A DNA stretch of 64,000 nt from Isochrysis galbana. Lineage: Eukaryota > Haptophyta > Isochrysidales > Isochrysidaceae. Of the stretch, positions 1 through 11,379 are shown one piece after another. The position numbers and the translations under genes are program-made. The DNA is taken from positions 2,263,370-2,327,369 of the forward strand of contig CM030943.1 of assembly GCA_018136815.1 (NCBI GenBank), read 5' to 3'. Numbering within the stretch: the first letter of the stretch is position 1; each line of letters opens with the position of its first letter. The notes beneath the pieces are model-generated. The model was not told where the DNA came from. It ran no database searches and saw only the letters and a list, made by a program, of their open reading frames with translations.

Positions 1-4
1 AGCG

Positions 5-165
5 TTGGATTGGGAAAAGGCCTTCGACAGAGTGAACTGGGAATTCTATCACCTCGTCCTCGAGAAACTGAACTTCGGAGAGGATTTCCGAAAATACGCG
101 AGGGCTATAACCAACTCCGAGGCGAAACCCATACGGTACATAAAAGCCAACGGAGGCCATCCCAA
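5..165 (+). pseudogene. LINE (non-LTR) reverse transcriptase fragment
   Basis: The frame opens inside a conserved block of LINE reverse transcriptases: DWEKAFDRVNWEFYHLVLEK followed by LNFGEDFRKYARAI. The D-x-E-KAFD-x-V pattern with the downstream GF/NFG-x-x-F segment is the first catalytic-aspartate region of non-LTR RTs. Nothing of the rest of the enzyme follows; the frame runs into G-rich repeat DNA after about residue 50, and the left side is cut by the window edge. Seen directly: the motif block. Known: this block belongs to L1-type LINE RTs. It is a dead fragment unless the element continues to the left. It is a different RT segment from the LINE copies elsewhere in the window, so common origin cannot be tested here. 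Confidence 0.75.
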
Positions 166-214
166 CTCGTCAGGAGGGAGGAGAGCTGCGGAAGAGGGGG
201 GAACCGCGGAAGGG

Positions 215-672
215 GGGGAATCACCACACTGACCCAATCCTCCCTCAAATTGACCATTGACGTATTTTTCGCGGCCTGGCCCGGGAAAATCAGAAATCAG
301 GGAATGGAGAGAGGGGAGGGAGGAGAGCTGCAAAGGGGGTGAGAACTGCAGAAGGGAGGGGGAACTGCAGAAGGGAGGGGGAACTGCAGAAGGGAGGGGG
401 AACTGCAGAAGGGGAGGGAGGGAATGCAGAGAGGGGCCCAGTTCTGTTACCTGCATTTCTTACCTTAAACGCGTGGACATTTACCGTAACGGTAAAAATA
501 AAACTCAAATCTTCGAATTTCGAGACGAAAATCGGCGGACCAGGATCTGAGCCCAGGGAGAATCCGAGTCTGCACGCCTTGAGTGACCAAGACGAACATA
601 GAAGACGATATATAACAACGAAGGCACGTACCCATGCCGAAATATTCATGCCAGGAGGCCTGAATACAACAG
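215..672 (+). repeat. Dispersed repeat A, copy 1
   Basis: This roughly 450-bp unit begins with a segment containing CCTGGCCCGGGAAAA, passes through a tandem array of about 19 bp (GAACTGCAGAAGGGAGGGG, roughly 345-412), and ends in a 245-bp conserved block finishing GGCCTGAATACAAC. The same order recurs inverted at 7518-7975, and the conserved block alone recurs at 785-1030. An open frame runs through it on the minus strand in all three copies (…MNISAWVRAFVVIYRLL…), but G-rich slippage breaks it. In the 7.5-kb copy it lies directly 5' of a Gag-like ORF, so it is probably the leader of that element (inference). Confidence 0.8.
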
Positions 673-784
673 GAGGGGGGGGAAGGAGGAAATCTGCGGA
701 GGAGGGGGGGGAGAAACTGCAAAGGGGGGGAAACTGCAGGGGGGGGGGGGGGTTGAAATGCCGGAAGGGGGGGGGAAGGGAATG

Positions 785-1030
785 CAGAGGGGCCCAGCTC
801 TCTCACCTGCATTTCTTACCTTAAACGCGTGAACAATTACCGTAACGGTAAAAATAAAACTCAAATCCTCGAATTTCGAGACGAAAATCGGCGAACCAGG
901 ACTTGAGCCCAGGGAGAATCCGAATCTGCACGCCTTGCGCGACCACGGCGAACATAGAAGACAGTATATAGCGAAGAAGGCTCGTACTCGTGCCGAAATA
1001 TTCATGCCAAAAGGCCTGAATACAACACAA
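785..1030 (+). repeat. Dispersed repeat A, copy 2 (conserved block only)
   Basis: Near-identical to 428-672, including the AACGCGTG…ACCGTAACGG core and the closing GGCCTGAATACAAC. It forms a direct repeat with copy 1, separated by a G-rich tract at about 673-784. The tandem arrangement points to local duplication rather than independent insertion. Confidence 0.8.
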
Positions 1031-1145
1031 CGCGGGGAACTGTTCAATTGTAATTCTGAGCGCGTACCTTACACGAATATTCATGCCTACAGCCTTCGCG
1101 CAGATGGGCAGGAATACAACTATGATGGTATGACGAAACAACCTG

Positions 1146-1285
1146 GGCAAATACAGCCAAATACATGTATTTTGGTATTTTGCCTCCGGCCAAATACATT
1201 TCAAATACATTCTAGGCCTACAACCCAGGGCGCGCTTCAAATATCAAATACAGCCAAATACACATATGTATTTGGGGGCCAAGGG
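1146..1285 (+). repeat. AAATACA foldback repeat, copy 1
   Basis: A short A/T-rich island in GC-rich DNA made of iterated CAAATACA / TGTATTTG units around a GGCCTCCGGCC-type palindrome, followed by a conserved stretch reading CCTACAACCCAGGGCGCGCTT. The same order is found inverted at 4932-5112 and again forward at 61715-61855. It can fold on itself. No ORF. Confidence 0.75.
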
Positions 1286-1649
1286 GGGCAGAAAAACCCA
1301 AAACCCACCCCTTTCCTCGGCAATTTTTCATGGCGGCAGGTAAGTTACAGGTGAGCCCCCCAGGAGGTTTCTCTTGGGCTTCGGAGAAAGGTCAAACAAA
1401 TGCAGCTCCCCCCCCCCCCCCCCCGGATGTTAGTCGCTATGAATCACTGTTTGACCGCCCTACCCGTGTGTACAGTGTACAACAAGCACACATTTCCGGG
1501 ACACCAGGTCGACCCTTCACGCTAGGGCACCGGGTCGATCCTTCACGTTATCACGCTATCGAGCTCGATTCAGCTTCCCGCACATCGCACCAATGCGGAC
1601 CTATGCGCTGCCCCTTCGCCTCACAGCGCGGGGTGTACCAGATCAGTAC

Positions 1650-4600
1650 CTAATGCAGTAGCCCATTCTTCTTGTTGGGTTTCTTGCCGGCGGCCTCCGC
1701 ATCAAACTTGTTGGCCTTGGCCCCCTGCTTGCGCAAACGCGTGCCCTTCTTCTCCTGCTCGCCAACATGATGCGGCGCGTGAGAGGCCCCAATGCAGGCA
1801 TTTAGGCCAACACGCTACCGATGTGACCAATGCGCGGCACAAGAGCCAACGGCCGTATGACGAAAGCCATGTTGACAAGGGGCGCCGACGAGGGTTGAGG
1901 CGACGAGTGGGAGCAACGCCGCACCTTCTTCTCTTTGTCCTTCTTGGGCATCGGCTGCGCTGGTCTTCCGGCTGCACCCAACGCTTCGGCCTCGCGCCTA
2001 GCATGGGAGGGGTGGGGTCGATTAAAGCCAACGAGGGAGCAAGACTAGCGGAGCAAGGCCGGCAAGGCGCCAGTGTGGCCCGATGGGTGGAGGTGTACGG
2101 CACACCTGCGCTGCTCACGGTACTGGCGATCGGCCTCAGCCTCGGCGGCGATCTTGATCCGCCGCAATCTCTCCGCCTCCCTGCGATGGAATCGGATCAG
2201 AGCGAAGGGGTTGTGAGGAGCGGCCGGCTAGGGTGGTCGGGGCTCGAGCTCTCGGGCCGCACTGATATGGTAGGGCGCTTAGTGGCGAGAGCTCCGCGGG
2301 ATCCGAGCGCTCTGCCAGACCAACTGCAGATTGGCGCGGGCCTGGGTGTGTGAGGGCAGGTCTTTGCCAGGGCAGAGGGACAGTCATCGTCCCCGTACTT
2401 CGCCAATCGATGCGCAAGCCTTGCGCAGCCAACAGGATTGTGCGCCGCACCGCTCGTCCTCGGTCATGCCCTCTGACTGGCTTTCATCCTCGCTCTCTTC
2501 CTCGCCCTCGCTGCTGCTCTCGCCTACTCCAACCAGCGGGAAGTATTGGCACTGAGCACATAGTTGTGAAGGATCGGTTGCGCCATTCAGCCGCGTGGGG
2601 CCTTACCTGATTCCTCACTCTCGGAGGGTGAGCCCTCTCTTGGCTCGATGAGGGTGAAGCGGCGTATGGTCACGCCATTCTCGTTCACGCCGTCGTACGC
2701 CTGCGAGGGAAGGTGGTGCCCGCTCAAAGGGCCGATGACCAACAACCCAATGAAAGCGCACACAATAGGGCGCACGCGTTCCACACACGCCGAATATGGT
2801 GCAAGGCTCCCCTCAAGGTTGTCATCGTCGAACGCACGAGCTCGGCCTTGAACGCAATGGACACATGCTCCTCTTTCCACACGAATCTCACTACGCGAAG
2901 GTGAATGCGGGTGGTACGAGCCGCTTACGCGGCGCGCATTTGCTCCTCCCGCCCACCCTCTCTTCTCCCCTCCCCCTCCCCCCACCCCCTCTACTTCCGC
3001 CGGCCGGGTACCCTCTCACCTCGACGAGCTCAGGCTTGATGGAGCACAAGTCTGTGTACTTTGTCTCACACCATGCCAGCACCCGTTCCACGGCAAATGG
3101 CCCACCTGCCGTCGGGGCACATAGCTGGTACCTGCGCACGAGGACCACGCTTATCCGTGAACTATCTTGGCAAGGCTGCCATGGAGGACTGCGCGCCCAG
3201 CAAGCCACAACCACACCCCGCAGCACTCACTTGGTCAAGATTCCTTCCCAAAGCTCAAGCACCCTAGCAGACGCCGCCTCTTGTACCGCAGCCGGCATTG
3301 CCTCCCCCTTGACATCGACACGGACGCAACCCGGCGCCGCCTGTGTACATGAAGGAAGAGGCCACCGGCAAGAAAGGAGTCAACGGGAAAGAGCACCAAG
3401 ATGGCAAAAATCAGTTGCGAGGCCAAGAAGCACTAGCTATAACAGCGTGCCCTTGTGCATTAGCCGGTCATGGGGCAGTGTGTACATATACGCAAGCGGG
3501 ACCCGGTGCAAGGAGGTGGGTGTCTGATCGCAGTGGGGCTCCCCGGGCTGCGAAGCGCCACGGTCATACCGACACCTCGCGGTTGACGCACTAGCAGCCT
3601 CTTGCTCAGGGAAGAGGTTCTCCGAGGCGGCGTGTTCCTCCTGTCTTGCCTCCTCCCTCTCGCGCCCTCGCTCACTCACCGTGGGGCCGTCGATGCGCAG
3701 CTGGACAATGATCTCCTCCACATCGTAAGCTTCGGCCGAAGCCGGCCGAGGAATCCTGCGGCACACACCTGCCACGAGGGGGCGTAGGGGCACGTACACA
3801 GTCTACTAGAAGATCACGCCCTAGCAAGCTCACCATGTAACCCTCGACCCTGTCCTTCTCTCATGGCATCTTCCTGCCCTGTTGCTCCCCCCCCCCACCC
3901 ACCCACCCTGCTCCTTCGCTCTCTCCTTTTTTCCGAAAAATTCTCGCGCATGGCTTTGCAGCAAGTGCCTGCCACCCAGAGAGCGCCACTGCGAGTGATC
4001 CCTCTCCCTCTCCACCTCCTTTCTCCTTCTCTCAACCCCACCCTCCATGTTTCTCAAAGTGCCTTACTCTCTCGTTCTTCCCTCCTCCTCCTCGTGCCTC
4101 CCCCCCCCCCCCCCCCCCCCCCCCCGCCCCCGCACGCGCTTTCCTCCCCCTTCTCCCCATCCCGCCAGAGCCAACACACCCGACCCTTCCCACAAGACCA
4201 AGCGCATCTCAAGCACCCACCCCCACCCCCTCGCATTCATCTCCTCATCCCTCTCTCCCTCCCTCATTCCTGCCCTATTCCGCTGCCTCTCACCCCTTCC
4301 CCCCTCCTCTCCTCCTTCCTCCTCCCTCCCTCCCTCCCTCACTCACTCACCCACTCACTCCCCCTTTCCCTCCCCCTCCCCCTCTCCCTCTCCCTCCCCT
4401 CTCCCTCCCTCTCCCCCTCTCCCTCCCTCTCCCTCTCCCTCTTCCTCTCCCTCCGCCGGCTGGGAGCGTGGCTCACCGATGGGGAGCGGCGCGCTGGGCG
4501 AGGAGGACGGCGCCTTAGACAGCTTGATCTGCTCAGCCCACCGCGCCTTGGCCGCGAGGACCTCCTGCTGCAGCGACTTCTTCAACTCGAGCTCCATCGC

Positions 4601-4654
4601 CCACTTTCTCTCTCTCGCACCACGCGCCCCTTTCCTCACCCTTGGCCTTTTCAT
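1650..4654 (-). CDS. Unrecognised multi-exon gene, possible RWD-like domain with acidic/basic coiled-coil tail
   Basis: I do not recognise this gene. The 3' half is well supported by splice phase: exons at about 2607-2700, 2451-2523, 2106-2180, 1925-1997 and 1650-1754 join in frame into an acidic serine-rich stretch (GSPSESEESGESSSEGEEES), a charged helix (REAERLRRIKIAAEAEADRQ) and a lysine-rich tail ending NKKNGLLH. Upstream exons near 3720, 3300 and 3100 encode VEEIIVQLRIDGPT, then GCVRVDVKGEAMPAAVQEAA and a helix ending AVERVLAWCETKYTDL. A strand block followed by helices suggests an RWD/UBC-like fold, but this is a guess. A possible first exon near 4450-4654 reads MELELKKSLQQEVLAAKARW. 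The 2787-2990 region has two competing frames that I could not settle. Confidence 0.5.
4090..4455. repeat. C-homopolymer and CT-rich low-complexity tract
   Basis: A run of more than 30 C (about 4100-4130) is followed by CCCTCC/CTCTCC arrays up to the possible first exon of the neighbouring minus-strand gene. The long open frames here are artefacts of the biased composition. Confidence 0.8.
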
Positions 4655-4931
4655 TCACGAATGAGGGGACCCTCTCTCACCATTATCGAGCTCCTCCGAT
4701 CTCCACGCTTCTTTTCTCTCTCTATGGGCCCTTCTTTATCTTTCCGCGAGCATCGCCTACTGCTCTCTCCGACCCCATCGCGCTCTCATCTCTCTCTCTC
4801 TCGCTGCGCCTCGCCTTCACGCCTTCACACCACCCAAGAACCTTTCTTTTTATTTTAGAAGGTGGTTGCCTAGCTTTTCTGGAGGGGGCGGGGGGGGGGG
4901 GGGGGCGGGGGGGGGGGCGGTTCAGGACCTA

Positions 4932-5112
4932 GATGGGAAATACGTATTCACCGTATTTGGCCAGAGGCCAAATACGTATGTATTTGGCTGTATTTGAAGC
5001 GCGTCCTGGGTTGTAGGTTGTAGGCCTCGAATGTATTTGAAATGTATTTGGCCGGAGGCCAAATACATATGTGTTTGGCTGTATTTGCAGGCCCCAGCAC
5101 CGTATTTCCCAT
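4932..5112 (-). repeat. AAATACA foldback repeat, copy 2
   Basis: Inverted relative to the copies at 1.1 and 61.7 kb. It contains GTATTTGGCC, GAGGCCAAATACGTATG, the CGCGTCCTGGGTTGTAGG segment and a second GGCCGGAGGCC palindrome. GGGAAATACG near 4934 and its complement CGTATTTCCC near 5100 form outer inverted ends, so this copy looks the most complete. A G/C homopolymer (4885-4920) abuts it. Confidence 0.75.
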
Positions 5113-6680
5113 CTAGGGTTCAGGAACTGGCGGAGAACTCGCGGGGCGAGGCCGCGAGACACTGGGCCTGGCGTCGCTCTGTGCCACGCAGAGAAGGGGG
5201 GAGGGGCAGAGGAGCATGGGTGGGCCCAGAAAGGCGAAGACCAGGGGCTTGTCGGAGCGAAGCTCGTTTCCTCTTTGGAAACTACGAGTCGCGAAGGCGA
5301 AGGCGCACCGGCGGCTAGCGCGGCGCACGGTTCGTCCGGGGAGCCCGGAACGGGCTCATCGGGAGAACGGGGAGGGCAAATGACGGGCATATGTGGAATG
5401 GACGGGAAAGTGGCACGGAACGCGAATCGGAGGGACGGAAGATGTAAGAAAGGGCGCGGCGAGCAGATACCGCTTACTTGGGACTCGTAGGGACTCGTAG
5501 ACTCGAAAGGCTGACTCGGAAGACTCGGGGCTTGGGGTACTCAGGGGGCTGCAGGTCACCAACAGGCGATACAGTGGGTAAAACCACACAAATCAACACT
5601 CTGCACTCAAACATTCACGGTAACAGGCCGGAAACATACGTTAAACGAACCCCCTCTGATGAGCAGAACCAGGGGCGCTCACCAGAAAAAGAGGAGAGAG
5701 AGAGAGAGAACGAGGACTCGAGGGTCAAAACACAATTCGGACTCAACCTACTTTTAAAAGTGGGGGTCAATGGGGGCCTCGCGCCCCCCTCTCTCCATCG
5801 CGGACACCCCCCGGGGTGGGCCCGTACACTCAACCCCAGCCCCTGCCCTTTGGCAGGGGCAGGGCACTCATCATTCCTGCCCAGACCCTTCGTGGGCGCG
5901 GGCCGCGAGCTGCACTCCCACGCCCGCGCTGGGCCTGCCCTCGAGCTGACTCCCCCCCTGTCCCTGGTCGCCAGGCATACAGGGGACTTCTGGCGGCTCC
6001 CATGGCCAGCGAGGCGAGCGTGGGAGAGGCAGGGGGGGCCAGGGGCTGAGCCCCAGCCTCCACTGCCCCCTGAGCTGCCCTTGCTGGCCCCCTGGGAGCC
6101 CCCAAAGGACCCCTGAGAGCAGGCCAGGGCGCGCCGCATGGCGACGCGCCGCAGGGACAACGATGGGTGAGAGTGGAGAGAGGGAGAGGGGGGGTTTTGC
6201 ACCCCCCCCCGATGGAGTGCAGTGAGAAACGGGCCCCGTTTGCGTTAGCAAACGGGTGAGGGGCGGCTGGCGACAGGAGGAAGACGAGAAGGGAGTGGCT
6301 CAATGGCGAGGAGAGTATCCCAGGTGGCGCAGGCTACTCGAGTCGCAGTCACTTATTTCTCGAGGACCGCTCACGGCGCGAGCTGGTAAGGGCCGTTCTT
6401 CTTGGTTTTAGAGAGTTCCTCCCCCCCCCCCCGGTGCTTTTTCCCGGAGAGTCGGCCGGCGTCGACCGGTCCGCCTCAATGGGTTTTCCCTCATTTCAAC
6501 TTGTGGGGGGTTAGAATGGGAGCCGGGGGTCTGCGAGGGGGGAGATGCGGAGGGGTGCATACGTGTATGTGTCTGTGGCAGCAACATGCGCCGAGGCGTA
6601 CGGGCAGGTGCGCTGAGGGTTGTCGTGTTGGTACCGGGCTAGTGAGAGTAGTGGTACTAATGCTCAGTTAGATTATTATT
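5113..6680. other. No gene recognised
   Basis: Long open frames exist on both strands, but none shows a recognisable motif. GCCCCTGCC / GGCAGGGGC near 5845 forms a small hairpin. The phrase AAAACACAATTCGGACT occurs near 5728 and again near 6685, just before the minisatellite, which hints at a short duplicated flank. Confidence 0.5.
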
Positions 6681-6765
6681 ATTAAAACACAATTCGGACT
6701 CCGGCTCGGACTACAGAGTAAATTCCGGTGCCCTCGCGAGTCCTGCCTCGAGTCTCGCGGGGCAG

Positions 6766-6950
6766 CGCCGAAGGACGCTGAAGGACACTGAAGGACACTG
6801 AAGGACGCTGAGGGACGCTGAAGGACGCGCTGTGGGACACCACTGAAGGACGCCGCTGAAGGACGCGGGGGCGGCGCTGAGGGACGCTGGGAGACGCTGA
6901 GGGACGCTGGGGAACGCTGAGGGACGCGCTGGGAGACTTTCGCGCGGGGG
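6766..6950. repeat. Minisatellite, GGACGCTGA-type 10-11-mer
   Basis: At least a dozen imperfect units of GAAGGACGCT / GAGGGACGCTG run head to tail, with two longer interruptions. The repetitive minus-strand peptides (…VLQRPSASFSVLQ…) reflect the tandem DNA rather than a gene. Confidence 0.85.
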
Positions 6951-7217
6951 GGTTGAGGGAAGAGAAGACGGCGTCTCAACGCGCGGACGCGGAAGAGAGC
7001 CGCCGTCTCGGCGCGCAGAGGGGGGGGGAAGCGGCGGAGGGGGGGGAGAAGGAAATCTGCGGAGGGGGGGGGGGAAGGACCGCCGTCTCGGCGCGCGGAG
7101 GGGGGAAGGGCCGCCGTCTCGGCGCGCGAAGGGGGGGGGGACCGCGCGGAGGGGGGGAGGGAACGGCGGAGGGGGGGGAACAGCGGAGAGGAAGGGGAGG
7201 AGCGGAGGGGGGCTCTC

Positions 7218-7500
7218 GCCCCCCTTCGTCATGTAGCCATTGCGCGCCTCCTGGAAGTACTTCCGGAGCTCGGCGTGGCGAGTGTCGATCTCCTTCTCAG
7301 TCATCATGGCTCTGTCGCTCGCTGCTGTCGCTCGACGCTCCGTCCGCTGCCTTTCCTCCTCTCCCCCTTATGTGACTCCTCTCTTTGACTCTAATAATAG
7401 AGTTGTCGGAGATTGCAGCTCACTGCATCTCGCGTGTCTTCGGAATCATTCCCTCCCTTTCGTTGTTGTTGCAGATTGTTTCTCTTTCTTCGTTGATTGC
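7218..7500 (-). pseudogene. Gag-like element ORF start, copy 1
   Basis: The minus strand encodes MMTEKEIDTRHAELRKYFQE then ARNGYMTKGG before the frame dissolves into G-rich DNA. The same start, MMTEEEVDRRRTELRKYLSE then ARGGYVTKGG, is at about 41005-41095, and about 170 bp of leader (GGAACAATCTGCAACAACAACG-type, then GGGAATGATTCCGAAGACACGCG) is shared. A conserved N-terminus with a conserved leader at two loci marks a mobile-element ORF. It is truncated after about 30 residues. Repeat A lies immediately upstream and probably belongs to the same element. Confidence 0.6.
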
Positions 7501-7517
7501 CGCTGTTTGCTGTTTGC

Positions 7518-7975
7518 AGGTGTTGTATTCAGGCCTCCTGGCATGAATATTTCGGCATGGGTACGTGCCTTCGTCGTTATATATCGTCTTCTATGTTCGT
7601 CTTGGTCACTCAAGGCGTGCAGACTCGGATTCTCCCTGGGCTCAGATCCTGGTCCGCCGATTTTCGTCTCGAAATTCGAGGATTTGAGTTTTATTTTTAT
7701 AGTTACGGTAATTGTCCACGCGTTTAAGGTAAGAAATGCAGGTAACAGAACTGGGCCCCTCTCTGCATTCCCTCCCCCCCCTTCTGCAGTTTCCCCTCCC
7801 TTCTGCAGTTTCCCCTCCCTTCTGCAGTTCCCCCTCCCTTCTGCAGTTCCACCTCCCATCTGCAGTTCTCACCCCCTCTGCAGCTCTCCTCCCTCCCCTC
7901 TCTCCATTCCCTGATTTTCCCGGGCCAGGCCGGGAAAAATACGTGAATGTGAGGGAGGATTGGGTCACTCGCCGG
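7518..7975 (-). repeat. Dispersed repeat A, copy 3 (full order, inverted)
   Basis: Reverse complement of 215-672 in the same order: conserved block, array of TTCTGCAG-containing units (about 7785-7880), then TTTTCCCGGGCCAGGC. It sits upstream of the Gag-like start at 7218-7500 on the same strand. Confidence 0.8.
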
Positions 7976-7977
7976 GG

Positions 7978-8115
7978 GAGGCGACGGTGAGGAGCCGGAG
8001 CTCTGCGTCTAGCGATTGGGCTAGGGATTCGGACACTGGCACCAAGGAGAATGACCGAGGTCCAGTGGAGGCGGTGGCGGTCCATACTCGCCACCGGTTT
8101 CGTATTTTGCGCAGC
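7978..8115 (+). pseudogene. MSAPSS-family ORF fragment (middle part)
   Basis: The plus strand encodes a segment like SDWARDSDTGTKENDRGPVE followed by an HTRHRFRIL block. The same phrase (ESGTGTQENERGP…HTRHRLRIL) occurs at about 28030-28135, downstream of an MSAPSSRSPSPKP start. It is therefore a scrap of the same mobile ORF family, inserted next to repeat A. Broken at both ends. Confidence 0.6.
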
Positions 8116-8149
8116 ACCAATTCGTGGGCACACGTCGCGACCTGACACC

Positions 8150-9600
8150 CCTTCTTTCTCCCTCCCCCTTTCCCTCCTGCGCACTGCTCGCTTCCCCGGT
8201 CTTCGTTTCTCGCAGTGGGGGGGGTGTTGCGGGTAAGGGGGAGCATTCCACGCGACACACTCTATTCTTGGAGCGTGTCTCGGGAACACTCTCCTCACTA
8301 TGCGGTGCACTCTATTCTAAGAGCGCCCCCTCCCCTTTCCCGCCCCGCTCCTCGCTCCCTTCCCTCTCTTCCCTTCCTCCCCGGTTCCCTCGCATGCGGT
8401 TCCAAGCCTGGATCCCTTCCTTCCCTCCCTCCCATCCATGCAACCCCAGCGGTTCCTTTGGTTCCCCCCCGCTCCGACGAGACTCGGAGTCCCGTGCGCT
8501 CGCCCCTCGCTTCGCTCGTCCGACGTCCGGGCCCCCCCTTCTTTCCATTAGTCTTTCCCTTGTTCCTAGAGTTTCCCGCGTCCCCTTCCCGGTTCTCTCC
8601 CTTAGGTTTTGTGCCTTTTTTTTCTGACGCGCTCGCTCGGAAGCAGCCCCTCCGTGTCCACCCCTCGTGTGCTCTATCCCGCCCCGCTCGCTGTCATGCT
8701 CCCCGACCCTTCCGTCGTACCATGTAATAGGACTTCTGAGACCGCTCCCGCGTCGCTGTCACGCTCACCCTCTCCCTCCATCCATCACAATGCCCAAGTT
8801 CAACCACAACCACAGGCACCTCACACATTCACCAACACAGCCACTCCCATGCCACTCCCATGCCACTCCACACATCACAGGGAGATTGGCCACTGCTCAC
8901 GGGCACGAAACATCACCCTCATCCTCACCACAGCTGGCACCTGGCAAGGAGCCAGAATCACCCTCCACGATCGCCCGGAGAGCGAGGGCGGACGGCAGCA
9001 GGGACACAACGCGCGGTAGATAAGTAGCACAATGCAGCAGGAAGCCTTCCGTTATGGTGACTTGATGTCAAGTGTCTAGAGGCGGCCAAGCCAGCCGCTA
9101 CAAGGCTAGATGATGTAGAGGTATTGGTGGCCGGTGGCATCCTAGAGCGGCGGCTGCCACACTGGCCATGACGTCGCCCTATATTCAGAGGCGGAGGGCG
9201 CCAGCGTCTGAATGCTGGTCGAGGCGGAAGCGCCGCATACTCACATGGTTGCACAAGGCGCCCTGCACCCCTGCCTGCCGCGTGGGCCATTACGGCGCCG
9301 CCCGGAACCACCGTGGAGAGATCTCTGAAGGCACGGCTCGACAAGAATCACAGAAACACGGAAAGACGGCACGCGCCACGGAAAATGGGCACACTGCCGC
9401 GTCCCCCCCCCCCCCCCCCTCCGCATGGGAAGGACGCAGCTGTGCAGAACTTCCGCACGGGCCCGCAAGTAAAGTACGCACGAGCTCGGCGGATGAAAAG
9501 CATGGACGGACGACTGGATTCACGTAGCCTTGCCAAGCGCGCACACTGCGGGGCGATGATGGAGACGGCCCCTTAAAGGAGCCCGCTTTGAAGCACTATG
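8150..9600. other. No gene recognised
   Basis: CT-rich from 8150 to 8640, with a C homopolymer near 9405. The open frames are compositional and no motif or splice-consistent exon chain was found. The right part may be downstream flank of the HAD-type gene that ends at 9617. Confidence 0.5.
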
Positions 9601-9616
9601 GGGCTCACCGAAGCGC

Positions 9617-11379
9617 TCATTGGGGTCCCGGGGCAGGCGACGCGACATCGTCAGCGGGCGGCAAAGGCGGCGGTTGGGGCGGTGGCGGTGACTGCGCATT
9701 TTCGCGCTCTAGCCAAATGTTAAGTGTTGTGCCAGACTGGTAAATGTCGGTGAGCTTGTCAGCGACCACCTGTGACCGGGCGTGCGAGTCAGCCGTGGGG
9801 CTCGTCTGGCGGTGTGGAGCAACCGGAGGGCCAGGTTACAAAGGCGGGGCGCACCTCGAGCTGCTTTTGCAGCTCGTAAGGGGTAGGGCGCTCCCACAGC
9901 TTGACTGTCTTTACAAGTGCATGAGCAAAGGAGCGGCCGAGGAGGTGGACCTGCACGGGCAGATCGGCGAGCGCCCCGACGTTGGACGGGTGGCTAGTGG
10001 AGAGGGCCAGGCGCGCGCGCAACTGCGTGGACGGCGGTGGGCAACTCACTGCATCCATCTCGATGTGCGAATCACCAACGGAGAGGAGGTTGGTCACCGC
10101 CTCAACGTGAAGCGTATTTTGCACCTGCACTTGCGCGCAGTTGGCGTGGTCGGCAGCCGTGCGGGCTGGGAGTGTGCGCAGGAGAAGTGGCGGCGAGTAC
10201 CGGCGAGAAGCGGCACGCGCCTGCAGAAAAGCGTGCATCTTCCACGCATGCGAGTCTCCCGGGAACATGTCCTCGAAGCCCGCCCGGGCTGAGATGATGA
10301 CCACCTGTGGCCGGGCGGCGGCGCGAGCGGCGGTCAGCCGGGTGTGCGGGCGGGTGCGAGCGGCGGCGGGCCGGGGTGTGCACCTGCGCGAGCTGCGCCT
10401 GCAAGTTGGGGTAGCACATCGCTGACGAGTGCTGGACCCAGCCCTCTGACGCGTTGGTGATGATGAAGACCTTGCCCACCTCGGCTGCCTGCATCGCCGG
10501 GCGGCGAGTGGCAGGGTGAGCAGCAGCCCTATGGCTTGTCGTCGCGCTTGTCGCGCATCGTACGAACCTGCTGAAGCAGATTCAATACGACGGACTCGAG
10601 CGCGACGAGCTGCTCGCGCACGGCGGCGGGGAGAGCTCCGTGCTGCCGCTGGAGCGTCTCGAGATGCGTCGTGCAGAGCAGTGTGTCGTCCCAGTCGAAG
10701 ATGGTGACCTGCGAGCCGAGGCGAGAGGGCGTCACGGGCGGGCGCGAGTGGATGTTCGCGACAGGTGCGGTGGGCGCACCGTCTGCGCCGTCTTGGGCCG
10801 CGAGAGCTGGGGGATGAAGGCTCTCGAGTGCTCGAGCTTCTTGATGTAGCCGAGCCGGATGTCGGAGGAGGAGCGAGCGGTCGTGCGCTGCTTGACGACC
10901 ACGACATCGTCTGCTGCGGGCGGCACGGGCTCGCGCCCAAGGTGTTCCGACTCATCGGCCAACCCCTCACTTAGGCGTTCGAGCTCGCTCGGCTTCTCCC
11001 TCACGCTCTCACTCTCGTCTCTCTCCAACTCCCTCTGCCTCCCCTTCTCTCTCCCCCCCTCCCTCTCCTCCCTCCCCTCTGCCACCCCGACCTTCTGAAG
11101 GAACTTGACACGCCAGTTGCCCGTGGGAGGCGGCTGCGCGCTTTGCACCGGCGGCGAGCGCGCGGCCGCCGCCGCGAGAGCCGCAGCAACAGCCTGCGAG
11201 TCTGCGGCCGGCGGCGGAGAAGTTTTCCTCGCGAGGCCATCAGGAGTCAGAGGCGGGTTTTTGAAGGAGGAAGCCCAAGCGGCGGAGGCGGCGGTGGGTG
11301 GGGAAGTGCTTGTGAGGCCCCACGCGGCGGAGAGGGCCGCGGCAGCGTCGCCGTTGGACGAGGAGGGAGGGGAGGACAT
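9617..11379 (-). CDS. HAD-superfamily phosphatase-like protein
   Basis: Six exons can be joined: about 11379-10568, 10488-10384, 10304-10221, 10124-10050, 9950-9855 and 9769-9617. The N-terminus (MSSPPSSSNGDAAAALSAAW…) is low-complexity. Then come HAD motif I FDWDDTLL, motif II FIITNAS, a region with VVIISARAGFEDMFPGDS and the lysine of WKMHAF (motif III), motif IV GDSHIEMDAVHLLGRSF, and a C-terminal helix region KLWERPTPYELQKQLE. Splicing yields the uninterrupted order expected of the family. The intron at 10125-10220 starts GC rather than GT. The first exon changes frame near 10770 between the leader and motif I, which may be a missed short intron or a sequence error. Substrate unknown. The gene diverges from the RRM gene at 12.1 kb. 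Confidence 0.8.

Noticed and set aside
3863..4858. 331-codon plus-strand frame
   Set aside because: Entirely Ser/Pro/Leu from CT-rich DNA; no domain, overlaps the minus-strand gene start.
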